Source of the DNA: Deltaproteobacteria bacterium UBA3076
GTDB lineage: Bacteria > Desulfobacterota > Dissulfuribacteria > Dissulfuribacterales > UBA3076
Assembly (NCBI GenBank): GCA_002367355.1
Contig: DFBQ01000099.1
Location: forward strand, 12,127-31,498
DNA: 19,372 bases
Direction of reading: 5' to 3'
Below, piece by piece: positions 8,054 through 16,289 of this stretch. The position numbers and the translations under genes were made by a program. The notes beneath the pieces were generated by a model. The model made no database searches. It saw only the letters and a program-made list of their open reading frames with translations, and was not told the DNA's origin. Each line of letters starts with the position of its first letter. The first letter of the stretch is position 1.

Positions 8054-8180
8054 GATTCCGCTGAAAAAGCCCGAGATGCAAGGCGCGAAATTTTCCAGTA
8101 ATGAGACGTACTTATCGTCGTATGTCGCAGTGACTGGAAAATTGAAGCAACGCCGCAGATTGGGTTTTTTCAGCGGAATC
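8054..8180. repeat. 127-base hairpin repeat between ugd and rmlA
   Basis: The ends are inverted copies: GATTCCGCTGAAAAAGCCC (8054-8072) and GGGTTTTTTCAGCGGAATC (8162-8180), with one mismatch. Inside, ATTTTCCAGT (8090-8099) pairs with ACTGGAAAAT (8133-8142). The core includes CAAGGCGCGA (8079-8088) and GAAGCAACG (8144-8152), and the same two blocks occur in the inverted repeat at 16571-16726. It is non-coding. On RNA it would form a long stem that could end or attenuate transcription between ugd and rmlA, but it looks like a mobile or dispersed element rather than a simple terminator. Confidence 0.8.
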
Positions 8181-8194
8181 AGGGATATGAGATT

Positions 8195-9082
8195 ATGAAA
8201 GGAATAATCCTGGCTGGGGGTTCAGGAACGCGCCTGTACCCAATTACCCGTGTGGTAAGTAAACAACTTATCCCTGTTTATGATAAGCCTATGATATATT
8301 ATCCATTATCAGCGCTGATGTTGGCAGGCATACGTGAGATACTGATTATATCCACCCCTGAGGATTTGCCCAGGTTCAAGGCACTTCTTCATGATGGTTC
8401 ACAATGCGGCCTTTCCATCTCTTATGCAGAACAACCGCGCCCTGAGGGATTGGCTCAGGCCTTTATTATTGGAAAGCCATTCATAGGCAGTCATAAAGTG
8501 GCACTTGTCCTTGGGGACAACATATTTTTTGGACATGGGCTTCCGGACATACTCAGGAGATGCAGCAACTTGGAAAAAGGTGGGGTTATCTTCGGGTATT
8601 TGGTGCGTGATCCTGAGCGTTACGGGGTTGTTGAATTTGATCAACATGGAAATGTTATTGGGATCGAGGAAAAACCAGAAAAGCCCAAATCTAAATACGC
8701 TATACCCGGACTCTATTTTTATGACAACGACGTAGTGGAAATAGCAGAAGGCCTCAAACCCTCAGCCCGCGGCGAGCTTGAAATCACTGACGTCAATTTG
8801 GAATACTTGCGGCGTAGCCGGCTTCGAGTTGAACTTCTGGGGCGGGGATTTGCCTGGCTTGATACCGGAACCCATGAGTCACTACTGCAGGCCAATGATT
8901 TTGTGCAGGCCATTCAAGAACGACAAGGGCTCAAAATTGCGTGTATCGAAGAGATTGCCTTTCGTCTTGATTATATAGATCGGGGGCAACTCATAAACCT
9001 CGCCGAAGATATGTTGAAAAATAATTACGGCAAGTACCTGATGGAGATCCTTCCAGAGGAAAAAGCCAGTGAAATTTACTAA
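8195..9082 (+). CDS. rfbA: Glucose-1-phosphate thymidylyltransferase RmlA
   Basis: A 295-residue nucleotidyltransferase that makes dTDP-glucose from dTTP and glucose-1-phosphate, the first step to dTDP-L-rhamnose. Visible motifs are [11 protein letters not shown] (8-18), PEGLAQAF (83-90), metal-binding GDN (107-109), EEKP (158-161), GELEITDVN (193-201) and [10 protein letters not shown] (221-230). Length and motif order are typical. The start ATG follows AGGGA by about ten bases. Its last 14 bases overlap the start of rmlC. The two other genes of the rhamnose pathway, rmlB and rmlD, are not in the window, so they must lie elsewhere or the product is another dTDP-sugar. Confidence 0.95.
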   Translation: MKGIILAGGSGTRLYPITRVVSKQLIPVYDKPMIYYPLSALMLAGIREILIISTPEDLPRFKALLHDGSQCGLSISYAEQPRPEGLAQAFIIGKPFIGSHKVALVLGDNIFFGHGLPDILRRCSNLEKGGVIFGYLVRDPERYGVVEFDQHGNVIGIEEKPEKPKSKYAIPGLYFYDNDVVEIAEGLKPSARGELEITDVNLEYLRRSRLRVELLGRGFAWLDTGTHESLLQANDFVQAIQERQGLKIACIEEIAFRLDYIDRGQLINLAEDMLKNNYGKYLMEILPEEKASEIY

Positions 9083-9626
9083 GACAGCCTTTCCTGATGT
9101 TTTTCTGATTGAGCCGGATGTATTTAAAGACACCCGTGGTTTTTTCATGGAAACCTACAATCAGAGAAAATATGCAGAAGCAGGAATAGACCGGGTGTTT
9201 GTTCAGGACAACTATTCCCACTCCAGACATGGAATCCTTCGAGGGCTTCACTATCAACTCAAAAATGCTCAGGGAAAACTGGTATTTGTAATAACAGGGG
9301 AAATATTTGACATTGTTGTGGACATTCGAATTGGCTCACCTATGTTCGGGCAGTGGTTTGGCACCCATCTTTCAGCAGAGAACAGGCGACAGATTTTTGT
9401 GCCGGGGGGTTATGCCCATGGGTTCATCGTGCTGAGTGAAAGCGTTGACGTTATGTATAAATGTACTGATTTCTATACCCCTGGGGATGAGTACGGGATT
9501 TTTTGGGCAGACCCAACCATCGGTATCGATTGGCCGATAAAAAACCCGGTCCTTTCAGACAAGGATAGCAAAAATCCTAAATTGAGGGAAATCCCAGAGG
9601 AATTTCTGCCCGCATTTCATTCATAG
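9069..9626 (+). CDS. rfbC: dTDP-4-dehydrorhamnose 3,5-epimerase RmlC
   Basis: A 185-residue cupin-fold epimerase that inverts C3 and C5 of dTDP-4-keto-6-deoxyglucose. The conserved block [10 protein letters not shown] (54-63) carries the catalytic histidine H61, and VPGGYAHGF (111-119) and [14 protein letters not shown] (130-143) supply the other conserved active-site residues, including tyrosines. The GTG start at 9069 lies inside the end of rmlA and has GAGGA about nine bases upstream. It is therefore expressed by translational coupling with rmlA. Length is normal for the family (180-190). Non-catalytic RmlC homologues exist, but the key residues here look intact. Confidence 0.94.
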   Translation: MKFTKTAFPDVFLIEPDVFKDTRGFFMETYNQRKYAEAGIDRVFVQDNYSHSRHGILRGLHYQLKNAQGKLVFVITGEIFDIVVDIRIGSPMFGQWFGTHLSAENRRQIFVPGGYAHGFIVLSESVDVMYKCTDFYTPGDEYGIFWADPTIGIDWPIKNPVLSDKDSKNPKLREIPEEFLPAFHS

Positions 9627-9754
9627 TCAACATAAAGGACTTGATTGAGCTTAAAGACGAATTCCGAGACATGCTTTCAGACCCTGATACGCAGGTGAAG
9701 CAGGCGGCCATGAAAATCTTCTCGGTTTACATTAAAGGGGTACATTCCCCTTGA
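9626..9754 (+). other. Unassigned coding-like fragment after rmlC
   Basis: Immediately after the rmlC stop, another frame reads a coherent 42-codon piece ending at TGA 9752. It contains IKDLIELKDEFRDMLSDPDT followed by VKQAAMKIFSVYIKG. There is no proper start codon or ribosome-binding site, and no family is recognised. The composition looks protein-like, so it may be the tail of a lost gene joined to rmlC by a deletion. Confidence 0.25.
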
Positions 9755-9780
9755 TTAATGAACTCAAATAACTACCTGGG

Positions 9781-9822
9781 TGGGTCAAAATTATTGTCCG
9801 AGAATGGTCAAAAATAATGGCC
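9781..9822. repeat. Imperfect direct repeat, possible IS21-type end
   Basis: TGGGTCAAAATTATTGTCC (9781-9799) is repeated imperfectly as TGGTCAAAAATAATGGCC (9805-9822). Closely spaced direct copies of such a TGGTCAAAAnTAnTGGCC motif resemble the multiple terminal repeats of IS21-family elements. No istA or istB gene remains. A TTGACA at 9824-9829, 17 bases before TCATTT, might serve as a weak promoter for argG. Confidence 0.3.
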
Positions 9823-9934
9823 ATTGACATTATCGGCAAGTTGAGGTCATTTAAGTGTATTTTCTCAACTGCGAAACTTCAGGATTGGTTTATAAATTGA
9901 GGAATTGAGAGATTGAGGGTAGGTGAATTCCTGT

Positions 9935-11143
9935 ATGCCGAAACAAAAAATAAACAAAATAGTTTTGGCCTACTCAGGCGGACTTGATACGTCTGTTATT
10001 CTTAAGTGGTTACAAGAGATCTATCACTGCCATGTGGTGGCCTATTCCGCAGATATAGGCCAGAAAGAGGACTGGGAAGCCGTGAAGCAGAAGGCCTTGG
10101 ATACAGGGGCCTCGGAGGTAGTGATAAGGGACCTCAAAGAAGAGTTTGTCCAGGATTTTGTCTTTCCCATGTTCAGGGCAAATGCCATTTATGAAGGTAC
10201 CTATCTGCTGGGTACGTCCATCGCAAGACCCATCATTGCCAGGGAACAGGTACGTGTTGCCAGGGAAGTCGAGGCTGACGCGGTCAGCCACGGGGCCACT
10301 GGCAAGGGAAATGACCAGGTCCGTTTCGAGCTCTCTTTTATGGCCCTTGCCCCTGACCTCAAAATCATAGCTCCCTGGCGTATATGGGACCTCAATTCCA
10401 GGCAAAAGCTCGTAGACTTTGCCAAGGCCCATGGCATACCAGTACCGGTTACAAAGGCAAAGCCTTACAGTATGGATGCAAACCTCCTACACATAAGTTA
10501 TGAGGGTGGAATCCTGGAAGACCCATGGGCAGAGCCACATGAAGACATGTTTATGTGGACAAAAAGCCCTGAAAACGCCCCTGATGAGCCATCTTATGTG
10601 GAGATCGATTTTGAGCAGGGAGATCCGGTGGCCCTTGACGGTGAGCGTCTTTCCGCAGCAGAATTCTTGTCAAGGCTAAACATTATAGGTGCTGATAACG
10701 GGATCGGACGGGTGGATCTGGTTGAGAACCGTTTTGTCGGGATGAAATCAAGAGGGGTCTATGAGACGCCGGGCGGTTCTATTCTTCGTACAGCCCATAT
10801 GGCCCTTGAGTCCATAACTCTTGACAGGGAAGTTATGCACTTGCGGGATAGCCTGGTTTCCCGTTATTCAGAGCTTATTTATTACGGTTTCTGGTTTTCG
10901 CCCGAACGGGAGCTGATTCAAAGGCTTATAGACGAGTCCCAGGCTAATGTGAACGGAAGGGTTCGACTCAAGATCTATAAAGGAAACTGTCAGGTTGTGG
11001 GAAGAAAGGCGGATAAATCTCTATACCGGCCTGAGTTTGCCACATTCGAGGAAGACGATGTTTACAGCCAGGCAGATGCCGAGGGGTTCATCAGGCTTCA
11101 GGGCCTGCGTCTTAAGATCAGGTCCATAGTGGAAGGATCTTGA
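9935..11143 (+). CDS. argG: Argininosuccinate synthase
   Basis: A 402-residue enzyme that joins citrulline and aspartate with ATP hydrolysis to AMP and pyrophosphate, the penultimate step of arginine synthesis. The N-terminal PP-loop AYSGGLDTS (12-20) binds [16 protein letters not shown] (about 115-127), [14 protein letters not shown] and the PGGS segment are further signature blocks. The start is set at ATG 9935, which gives the usual length; a GTG four codons upstream is also possible, with AGGG close before it. A PilZ gene follows 12 bases after the stop. Neither argH nor argF is in the window. Confidence 0.95.
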   Translation: MPKQKINKIVLAYSGGLDTSVILKWLQEIYHCHVVAYSADIGQKEDWEAVKQKALDTGASEVVIRDLKEEFVQDFVFPMFRANAIYEGTYLLGTSIARPIIAREQVRVAREVEADAVSHGATGKGNDQVRFELSFMALAPDLKIIAPWRIWDLNSRQKLVDFAKAHGIPVPVTKAKPYSMDANLLHISYEGGILEDPWAEPHEDMFMWTKSPENAPDEPSYVEIDFEQGDPVALDGERLSAAEFLSRLNIIGADNGIGRVDLVENRFVGMKSRGVYETPGGSILRTAHMALESITLDREVMHLRDSLVSRYSELIYYGFWFSPERELIQRLIDESQANVNGRVRLKIYKGNCQVVGRKADKSLYRPEFATFEEDDVYSQADAEGFIRLQGLRLKIRSIVEGS

Positions 11144-11155
11144 GGAGACAGCATT

Positions 11156-11539
11156 ATGGTAACAGATAATGAGCGGCGCAAATATATTCGGGTCCCATTT
11201 AAGACCGCAGCGTGCCTGTGGTCTCTAAAACAGGATGCCAAGGAAATACGCTGCGATCAAACAAGAGATATCAGTCTGAAAGGACTTTACTGTTATAGTG
11301 AGATCAAGTTTTCTGCCGGAACTCCCTGTGAACTGGAATTGCATCTTACAGGCACCAGTTCAAAACTCGTGCTTTTTTTTAAGGGGCGTGTAATTCGCGC
11401 GGATGAAAAAGGAATGGGATTTCGGTTTGAGGAGATGGATCTCGACTCCTTTTTCTTGTTAAAGAATATCCTTAACTACAACACCGGAGATCCTGAACAG
11501 ATAGACCGGGAACTCACTGGCTATATACATAGAGACTGA
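11156..11539 (+). CDS. PilZ-domain protein, candidate c-di-GMP receptor
   Basis: A 127-residue single-domain PilZ protein. The two cyclic-di-GMP contact motifs are present: RRKYIR (7-12, the RxxxR arm) and DISLKG (38-43, the D/NxSxxG box). They are followed by a beta-rich body and the typical GMGFRFEEM end strand. GGAG sits within the argG stop region, ten bases before ATG, so it is probably co-transcribed with argG. PilZ proteins adjust motility, pili, exopolysaccharide or transcription when c-di-GMP binds; nothing here identifies the target. Sugar-nucleotide and pilin genes elsewhere in the window are only a loose hint. Confidence 0.88.
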   Translation: MVTDNERRKYIRVPFKTAACLWSLKQDAKEIRCDQTRDISLKGLYCYSEIKFSAGTPCELELHLTGTSSKLVLFFKGRVIRADEKGMGFRFEEMDLDSFFLLKNILNYNTGDPEQIDRELTGYIHRD

Positions 11540-11571
11540 TTGAAACAGTTCAGGGTTCAGAGGTTCAAGGA

Positions 11572-11760
11572 AAAGATGAACATCGAACGTCCAACATCGA
11601 ATGTTGAATGGGAAAAGATGAAGAAACAGAAATAGCCGTTGAATGTTCGGTATTGGATATTCGTTTTTTATTCGACGTTCGACGTTCGACGTTCGATGTT
11701 CGACGTTCATCTTTCAATATAACCTGTGAACGTTTACAAAATAACTTAGCGCTTATGGGG
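11572..11760. repeat. AACGTCGAAC-type inverted repeat plus TAAGCGCTAA tail
   Basis: AAGATGAACATCGAACGTCC (11573-11592) and following bases are mirrored by the tandem run TTCGACGTTCGACGTTCGAC (11671-11690) through GACGTTCATCTTT (11702-11714), forming a long imperfect hairpin. The tail at 11720-11757, TAACCTGTGAACGTTTACAA followed by AATAACTTAGCGCTTAT, is an inverted near-copy of 3654-3692. Frames running through this DNA in either direction give Asn-Val-Glu-Arg and Phe-Asp-Val-Arg-type strings that are products of the repeat and not genes. The rest of 11540-11845 holds no other feature I can support. Confidence 0.7.
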
Positions 11761-11845
11761 TCAAGGGGGTCAGGGGTTACAGAAAATCTGAGCCGTTGAT
11801 TCATGAGCAATCAACAATCCAATACGGAAACTAATGAGGACTAAA

Positions 11846-12133
11846 ATGACACAACGCAGAATATACTACAAATCCACTAACATGTCTCCACTGACCCTGT
11901 TGGGACTGGGACTGCTTGCCGTGGCTGCCTTTTTTGTGGCCCTGCCGCTGTTTTTGGGCGCTGTAGTAGTCTTTTCCATTGCAGCCGGCTACATGGCATG
12001 GCGTGTTCGCAAGGTCATGCGCCAGTTTGAGAAGGAATGTGCAAGGCGTAGTGAGGCCAATAGTAATCTGGATCCAAGCTCTCTTATTATCGACGTGACT
12101 CCGGACCAGACCGAGCGGGAAAAAGATCAGTAG
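11846..12133 (+). CDS. Small two-helix membrane protein of unknown function
   Basis: A 95-residue protein with a short basic N-terminus (MTQRRIYYKST), then two adjoining hydrophobic segments (SPLTLLGLGLLAVAAFFVAL and LFLGAVVVFSIAAGYMAW), then a basic-to-acidic cytoplasmic tail. The ATG at 11846 is preferred because GAGGA lies five bases before it; an ATG at 11834 is in frame but has a poor site. It precedes the corrinoid activator by 18 bases and is likely in the same transcript. No named family is recognised. A membrane anchor or partner role is only a guess from position. Confidence 0.6.
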   Translation: MTQRRIYYKSTNMSPLTLLGLGLLAVAAFFVALPLFLGAVVVFSIAAGYMAWRVRKVMRQFEKECARRSEANSNLDPSSLIIDVTPDQTEREKDQ

Positions 12134-12151
12134 TAGGTTTTCAAATTAGGA

Positions 12152-13705
12152 ATGAACCGTTTTGACCCTGTAGCCCGCTCAATCAGTCTGGATCTCACCA
12201 TTCCGTCTCTTGGCGACAACCGCAGTCACGAGTCACGTGCAAGAGCGGCCATAGAGTCTATCCTGGGCCAGTCGCCTTTGTTTCCTTTAAATATCTGTAA
12301 AGTCCTGCCTGACATTCTCCCTTCCTCTATCTACAAGGTGCAAACATTGGTGCTGGATGGGCCTTCCGGCTGGGAAGTCGCCCAGGTCACCGCTGCGGGC
12401 GGTTCTCTGCGGCCTTACGGACTGGCTGTGGATCTTGGAAGCACTACTGTGGTCTTTTACCTAGTGGACCTCGGTTCCGGCGGGGTCGTTTCTACTCTAT
12501 CAAAAACCAACTCGCAAAGGGTCCACGGCGAGGATATTCTGGAAAGGATCCTCTTTGCAGGGCAAGGCAATGGTTTGGAGATACTGCAGTCTGAGGTCGT
12601 TGGCCTTTTTAACGCCTCTGTACAGGAAATTGTGGCAGGACAGGGCATGAGCCCGGAGGATATTTGCTTTATTGCATTGGCCGGTAACACCACCATGTGC
12701 CACTTCTTTTTAGGTCTTGATCCTGGCCATATCTGCCGGGAACCATATATTCCCGTGGTTAACCGCTTTGATCTGATCCGGCCCGATGAAATAGGAATAA
12801 ACGTCCATCCTCAGGCTTGGCTCTACTGTTTTCCAAATGTGGGGAGTTATTTTGGCGGTGATCTTCTGGCGGGAATACTGGCCTCAGGCATGCATCTCAA
12901 GGAGGATATCTCCATGCTCGTGGATGTCGGCACTAATGCAGAGGTAGTGCTGGGGAACAGGGATTGGCTGGTGGCCTGTGCAGGAGCGGCCGGCCCGGCA
13001 CTTGAGGGAGGGATTCTTTCCTGTGGTATGAGGGCACAGCCAGGGGCCATAGACCGGGTGGACATACACCGAAACAACTTGACTGTCACGTTTCACACCA
13101 AAGACGGCAAGGCCCCGGAGGGATTATGCGGTTCAGGAATAATAGATCTCCTGGCAGCCATGTTTGTTGCAGGACTGGTGGATCCAACCGGAAAGCTTGT
13201 GGTGGACCGGGATAGTGCCAGGATGCAACGGATAGGTGGGGAGTGGGTCTACGTTGTGGCAGGTCCTCATGAGACCGGCCATGGAGAACCGGTCTATATC
13301 AGTCAGAGCGACATAAAAAACCTGATTCGTTCAAAAGGGGCCATGTACACCATACTGAACGTGGTAATCCAGAGCGTTGGGATCGGGTTCGAGGATATCG
13401 AGAATTTTTATATCGCAGGGGCCTTTGGCAATTACATAGATCCCAAAAAGGCCATAATAATTGGGATGCTGCCTGATGTGCCCCTTGAGCGCTTTAAGGG
13501 CCTGGGAAATGCCGCAGGTACCGGGGCGATTGAGGCCCTCACATGGAGAAATGCCAGAAAAGAGGTGGAGAAAATCTGCGACAAGATAACTTACATCGAG
13601 ATGAATGTGCGCGGAGATTTTATGAGCCAGCTAACCGGCGCCCTCTTTCTTCCCCATACCGATCTTTCCAGATTTCCCTCTGTGGATGAGATGATGAAGG
13701 GGTAA
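12152..13705 (+). CDS. RACo-like ASKHA ATPase (DUF4445), corrinoid-protein activator family
   Basis: A 517-residue ASKHA-fold protein. Phosphate-binding motifs are VDLGSTTV (93-100), ALAGNTTMCHFF (about 175-186), LVDVGTNAEVVLG (about 256-268), CAGAAGPALEGG and LCGSGIIDL. This is the C-terminal region of reductive activators of corrinoid proteins (RACo/RamA), which use ATP to return Co(II) to Co(I) in corrinoid methyltransferase partners, for example in the Wood-Ljungdahl pathway. Classical members carry an N-terminal [2Fe-2S] domain with four cysteines. Here the first 90 residues have only C49 and no such cluster, so electrons must come from a separate protein. No corrinoid protein gene is in the window. 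It converges on tsaE with no gap between the stop codons. Confidence 0.82.
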   Translation: MNRFDPVARSISLDLTIPSLGDNRSHESRARAAIESILGQSPLFPLNICKVLPDILPSSIYKVQTLVLDGPSGWEVAQVTAAGGSLRPYGLAVDLGSTTVVFYLVDLGSGGVVSTLSKTNSQRVHGEDILERILFAGQGNGLEILQSEVVGLFNASVQEIVAGQGMSPEDICFIALAGNTTMCHFFLGLDPGHICREPYIPVVNRFDLIRPDEIGINVHPQAWLYCFPNVGSYFGGDLLAGILASGMHLKEDISMLVDVGTNAEVVLGNRDWLVACAGAAGPALEGGILSCGMRAQPGAIDRVDIHRNNLTVTFHTKDGKAPEGLCGSGIIDLLAAMFVAGLVDPTGKLVVDRDSARMQRIGGEWVYVVAGPHETGHGEPVYISQSDIKNLIRSKGAMYTILNVVIQSVGIGFEDIENFYIAGAFGNYIDPKKAIIIGMLPDVPLERFKGLGNAAGTGAIEALTWRNARKEVEKICDKITYIEMNVRGDFMSQLTGALFLPHTDLSRFPSVDEMMKG

Positions 13706-14191
13706 TCATACCTTAGAGGCCTTCATGCAGTCATCAAGCAGCAGAAGTCTTTCGCGCCAGATCCCGGTCTTGCCGGTCAGGCACACTTCCCTGCTTTGTT
13801 CATCAAAAAAACTCAAGTCTATTTTAAGCGCCGTTTCTACCAACGGGTCCTTCAGATACTCGGCCCATTCGATAATTACCACGTTTTTTCCATCAAAATA
13901 GTCTTCAAGCCCGATCTCTGTGATGTCTGCAAGGGGACCAAGCCTGTATAGGTCCACATGAATTAAAGGCAAGCGACCGTTCAGGTGCTCGTGGATTATG
14001 GCAAAGGAAGGGCTTGTCACCTCCTTTTCCTCTACTCCAAGGCCAGAGGCTATTGCCTTGGTCAGACTTGTTTTTCCCGCTCCCAGATCCCCTGACAAAA
14101 GAAAGATGTTTCCCGGTCCAAGCACGGTTGACAGGCAATTTCCCAGGACATTAGTGGCCTCTATACCCTTAAGTGTGTACCGTAGCCTCAC
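13706..14191 (-). CDS. tsaE: tRNA t6A biosynthesis ATPase TsaE
   Basis: A 161-residue P-loop protein of the TsaE/YjeE family, part of the TsaBDE complex that makes threonylcarbamoyladenosine at position 37 of ANN-reading tRNAs. The Walker A is GDLGAGKT (34-41), followed by TSPSFAI, HVDLYRL and IIEWAE, all typical. The GTG at 14191 is chosen as start: GGAGG lies eight bases upstream, it gives the normal length, and it overlaps the stop of the ABC permease as GTGA. A longer frame from 14278 exists but lies inside the permease gene. Linking tsaE to an exporter operon is unusual and may just reflect operon packing. Confidence 0.92.
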   Translation of the reverse strand: MRLRYTLKGIEATNVLGNCLSTVLGPGNIFLLSGDLGAGKTSLTKAIASGLGVEEKEVTSPSFAIIHEHLNGRLPLIHVDLYRLGPLADITEIGLEDYFDGKNVVIIEWAEYLKDPLVETALKIDLSFFDEQSREVCLTGKTGIWRERLLLLDDCMKASKV

Positions 14192-14943
14192 AGTATGAGC
14201 CTCCGCCTGATAAGCACAATGGCAATCCAGGCACAGAAAACGGATAGAATTATTATGACCAGCACGTGGATAGGCCAATCAGGCCCGATCCGACCGTAAC
14301 AGAGCATACGTGAAAGGTTGACTGCATGGGTCAAGGGCAAGGCTAGTGAGATTTTCTGTATAACCGGATTCATGGCACTTATGGAAAAAAAGATGCCTGA
14401 GAACAGGAACAGCGGCGTTATAAAGAGTGAAGTAAAATAATTGAAGAATTCGTAATCGCTGGCCAAGGCAGTCATTATGAGCCCCAGGGATGCAAACAAG
14501 ATTCCTTCCAAAAAGAGCATGGGGATAAGGGCCAATATCCACGGAGAGGGAATCAGGCCAAAAAGCGGGAGGGCTGCGAGCATTATGAGCCCTGAAAGGA
14601 TGCCCTTGGTTGCCGCCCAGATAATTTCTCCCAGCGCAAGCTCCTCAACGCTCACAGGAGTCATGAGGATGGCCTCGTAAGTCCGCTGGGTAGTAAGTCT
14701 GGTGTAAGAGCCATACATAGTTTCAAAAGAACCGCTGTACATGACTGCCGAAGCCACCAGGCCCGGACCTATAAATTGGAGGTAAGTAACTCCCTCTATC
14801 TGCGGGATTTGCCTCCCAAGGCCGAAACCCATTGCCAGCAGAAAAAGGAATGGCTGGCCCAGGTTTCCTATCAAGCTGGCCCGCACGTGCTTTCGCCACA
14901 CACTGGCATTTCGCAGCCATACTTTATAAAAAAGCAGCCACAT
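14188..14943 (-). CDS. ABC-2 type permease, NodJ-like
   Basis: A 251-residue membrane protein with about six transmembrane helices and the ABC-2 permease plan. A basic N-terminus (WLRNASVWRKHVRASLIG) precedes helix one, YLQFIGPGLVASAVMY lies in the second, a cytoplasmic TTQRTYEAILMTPVSVEEL loop contacts the ATPase, and ALPLTHAVNLSRM comes near the end. This matches the NodJ subgroup of exporters. Rhizobial NodIJ exports lipochitin oligosaccharides, but relatives in other bacteria have unknown substrates, so no function should be read from the name. It lies 62 bases after its ATPase gene and overlaps tsaE by four bases. GGGAG lies about 12 bases before ATG. Confidence 0.87.
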   Translation of the reverse strand: MWLLFYKVWLRNASVWRKHVRASLIGNLGQPFLFLLAMGFGLGRQIPQIEGVTYLQFIGPGLVASAVMYSGSFETMYGSYTRLTTQRTYEAILMTPVSVEELALGEIIWAATKGILSGLIMLAALPLFGLIPSPWILALIPMLFLEGILFASLGLIMTALASDYEFFNYFTSLFITPLFLFSGIFFSISAMNPVIQKISLALPLTHAVNLSRMLCYGRIGPDWPIHVLVIIILSVFCAWIAIVLIRRRLIL

Positions 14944-15005
14944 CGTAATTATTTACTCCCTGCCGACTGCCATGGAGTGTAAGGAGTATAAAAATTTACG
15001 CCACA

Positions 15006-15938
15006 TCAGTTCTCTCTCAAAGTCCTTCCTGTCAGTTTTAAAAACAGATCCTCCAGATTTGCCGGTCGTTTGCTGACATGACGAAGGGAAATGGCCATGG
15101 TCTCAAGCTCAGTACATGATTCTTGGGCATATATAAAGAGCCTGTCTGCTACCCTCTCGACATCCACTTTGCAGGAACGGAGGGTTTCCTCCAGAGCGTC
15201 AAGCTTTTTCGGGCTGTCCGTCACTTCAAACACTTCCGATCCTATCATGTCCGCCACCATTTCTCCGGGGTCCCCCTGTGCAACTATTTTCCCTTCATCC
15301 AGTATCAACACCCTGTTGGCCAGGCGGGATACCTCCTCCATATAGTGGCTGGTAAGGAGCATAGTAGTACCCTGGGATCTCAGGTTCTCAAGTCGCTCCC
15401 ATATCAGGTGTCTGGCCTGGGGATCAAGACCTATAGTGGGCTCATCAAGGATTAGCAACTCCGGCGCATTTATCAAAGCCCTTGACAAAAGAAGGCGCCT
15501 TCGCTGACCACCTGAAAGATGTTGAATGATCTCATCGCTTCGATTTTTCAAGGCAAAAAAACCGAGGAGTTCGTCTGCTCGCTTTTTGGCTATAGAGCGA
15601 TTTACTCCAAAATATGCGGCGTATACAAGAAGGTTTTCAAATACAGTTAGATCCGGATCCAGGTTATCTGCCTGGGGCGCCACACCTATCCTCAATTTTA
15701 CGTGTTTCAGCCGTTTAGGGATGGATTCACCAAAGATACTGATTTCACCTGAAGTAGGCCGGACAAGGCCCAGAAGCATATATATGGTGGTAGTCTTTCC
15801 AGCCCCATTAGGACCGAGCAAACCCAGACACTCTCCCGGATATATACAGAGGTCGAGATCCTTAACCACCACCCTGTCTTTAAATTTCTTCGTGAGATTC
15901 CGGATTTCTACAAGAGGAGGTTTGGCTGTCAATGTCAT
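15006..15938 (-). CDS. ABC transporter ATP-binding protein, NodI-like
   Basis: A 310-residue ATPase with Walker A GPNGAGKTT (42-50), Q-loop VAPQADNLDPDLTVFENL (86-103), signature LSGGQRRR (141-148), Walker B LLILDEP (161-167) and H-loop TSH (196-198). The GVAPQADNLDPDLT wording and the roughly 100-residue C-terminal extension are typical of the NodI/drug-exporter subgroup. It is the first gene of a three-gene minus-strand operon with the NodJ-like permease and tsaE. The start at 15938 has no strong ribosome-binding site, so the exact N-terminus is uncertain by a few residues. The substrate is unknown. Confidence 0.9.
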   Translation of the reverse strand: MTLTAKPPLVEIRNLTKKFKDRVVVKDLDLCIYPGECLGLLGPNGAGKTTTIYMLLGLVRPTSGEISIFGESIPKRLKHVKLRIGVAPQADNLDPDLTVFENLLVYAAYFGVNRSIAKKRADELLGFFALKNRSDEIIQHLSGGQRRRLLLSRALINAPELLILDEPTIGLDPQARHLIWERLENLRSQGTTMLLTSHYMEEVSRLANRVLILDEGKIVAQGDPGEMVADMIGSEVFEVTDSPKKLDALEETLRSCKVDVERVADRLFIYAQESCTELETMAISLRHVSKRPANLEDLFLKLTGRTLREN

Positions 15939-16184
15939 AGCAATTATTGTAATCGTTCATTCCCCGATTGCAAAGGAATGGTCGAGTAGCTTCACATGGG
16001 CCTTACAAGGCTTTAGTTCACCGCAGATGTTCAAATAGAATCTATCCTCAGTCGGCCGTGAGGTATTCCAGCTTGAGCGATTTCAGCTTGCTGCAAATGA
16101 TAGGGCGCTAGTTCATTTCTATGTCTTGTTTCGTGTTTTCGTGATTAATTTTGAGTAGTTTTTTGACCGCACAAGGTCCAATTT
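15939..16184. other. Divergent intergenic region, no gene seen
   Basis: This spacer separates the minus-strand exporter operon from the plus-strand BrnT/antitoxin remnant and should hold promoters for both. A short motif, CAGCTTGAGCGATTTCAGCT (16069-16088), partly repeats itself, but I see no convincing operator, RNA gene or coding frame. Confidence 0.4.
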
Positions 16185-16289
16185 ATGGAAATTGATTATT
16201 CTTTACGCGGCATTCGGTTTGAATGGGAAAGCCAAAAGGCCGAAATCAATATACGTAAACACGGCATTGCCTTCGTGAAAGGAGATCAT
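16185..16289 (+). pseudogene. BrnT-type toxin remnant
   Basis: From ATG 16185 the frame reads FEWESQKAEINIRKHGIAF, the opening of BrnT ribonuclease toxins (FEWDxxKxxxNxRKHGVSF). After HGIAF the similarity stops. The next codons form a ribosome-binding site and lead in frame into the antitoxin gene. About 60 toxin codons, including the later catalytic residues, are missing by an internal deletion. It may be translated as a 35-residue N-terminal extension of the antitoxin or not at all. Confidence 0.65.

Noticed and set aside
11459..11810. Three overlapping small reading frames on both strands
   Set aside because: They are translations of the AACGTCGAAC-type inverted repeat and have no ribosome-binding sites or protein-like composition.
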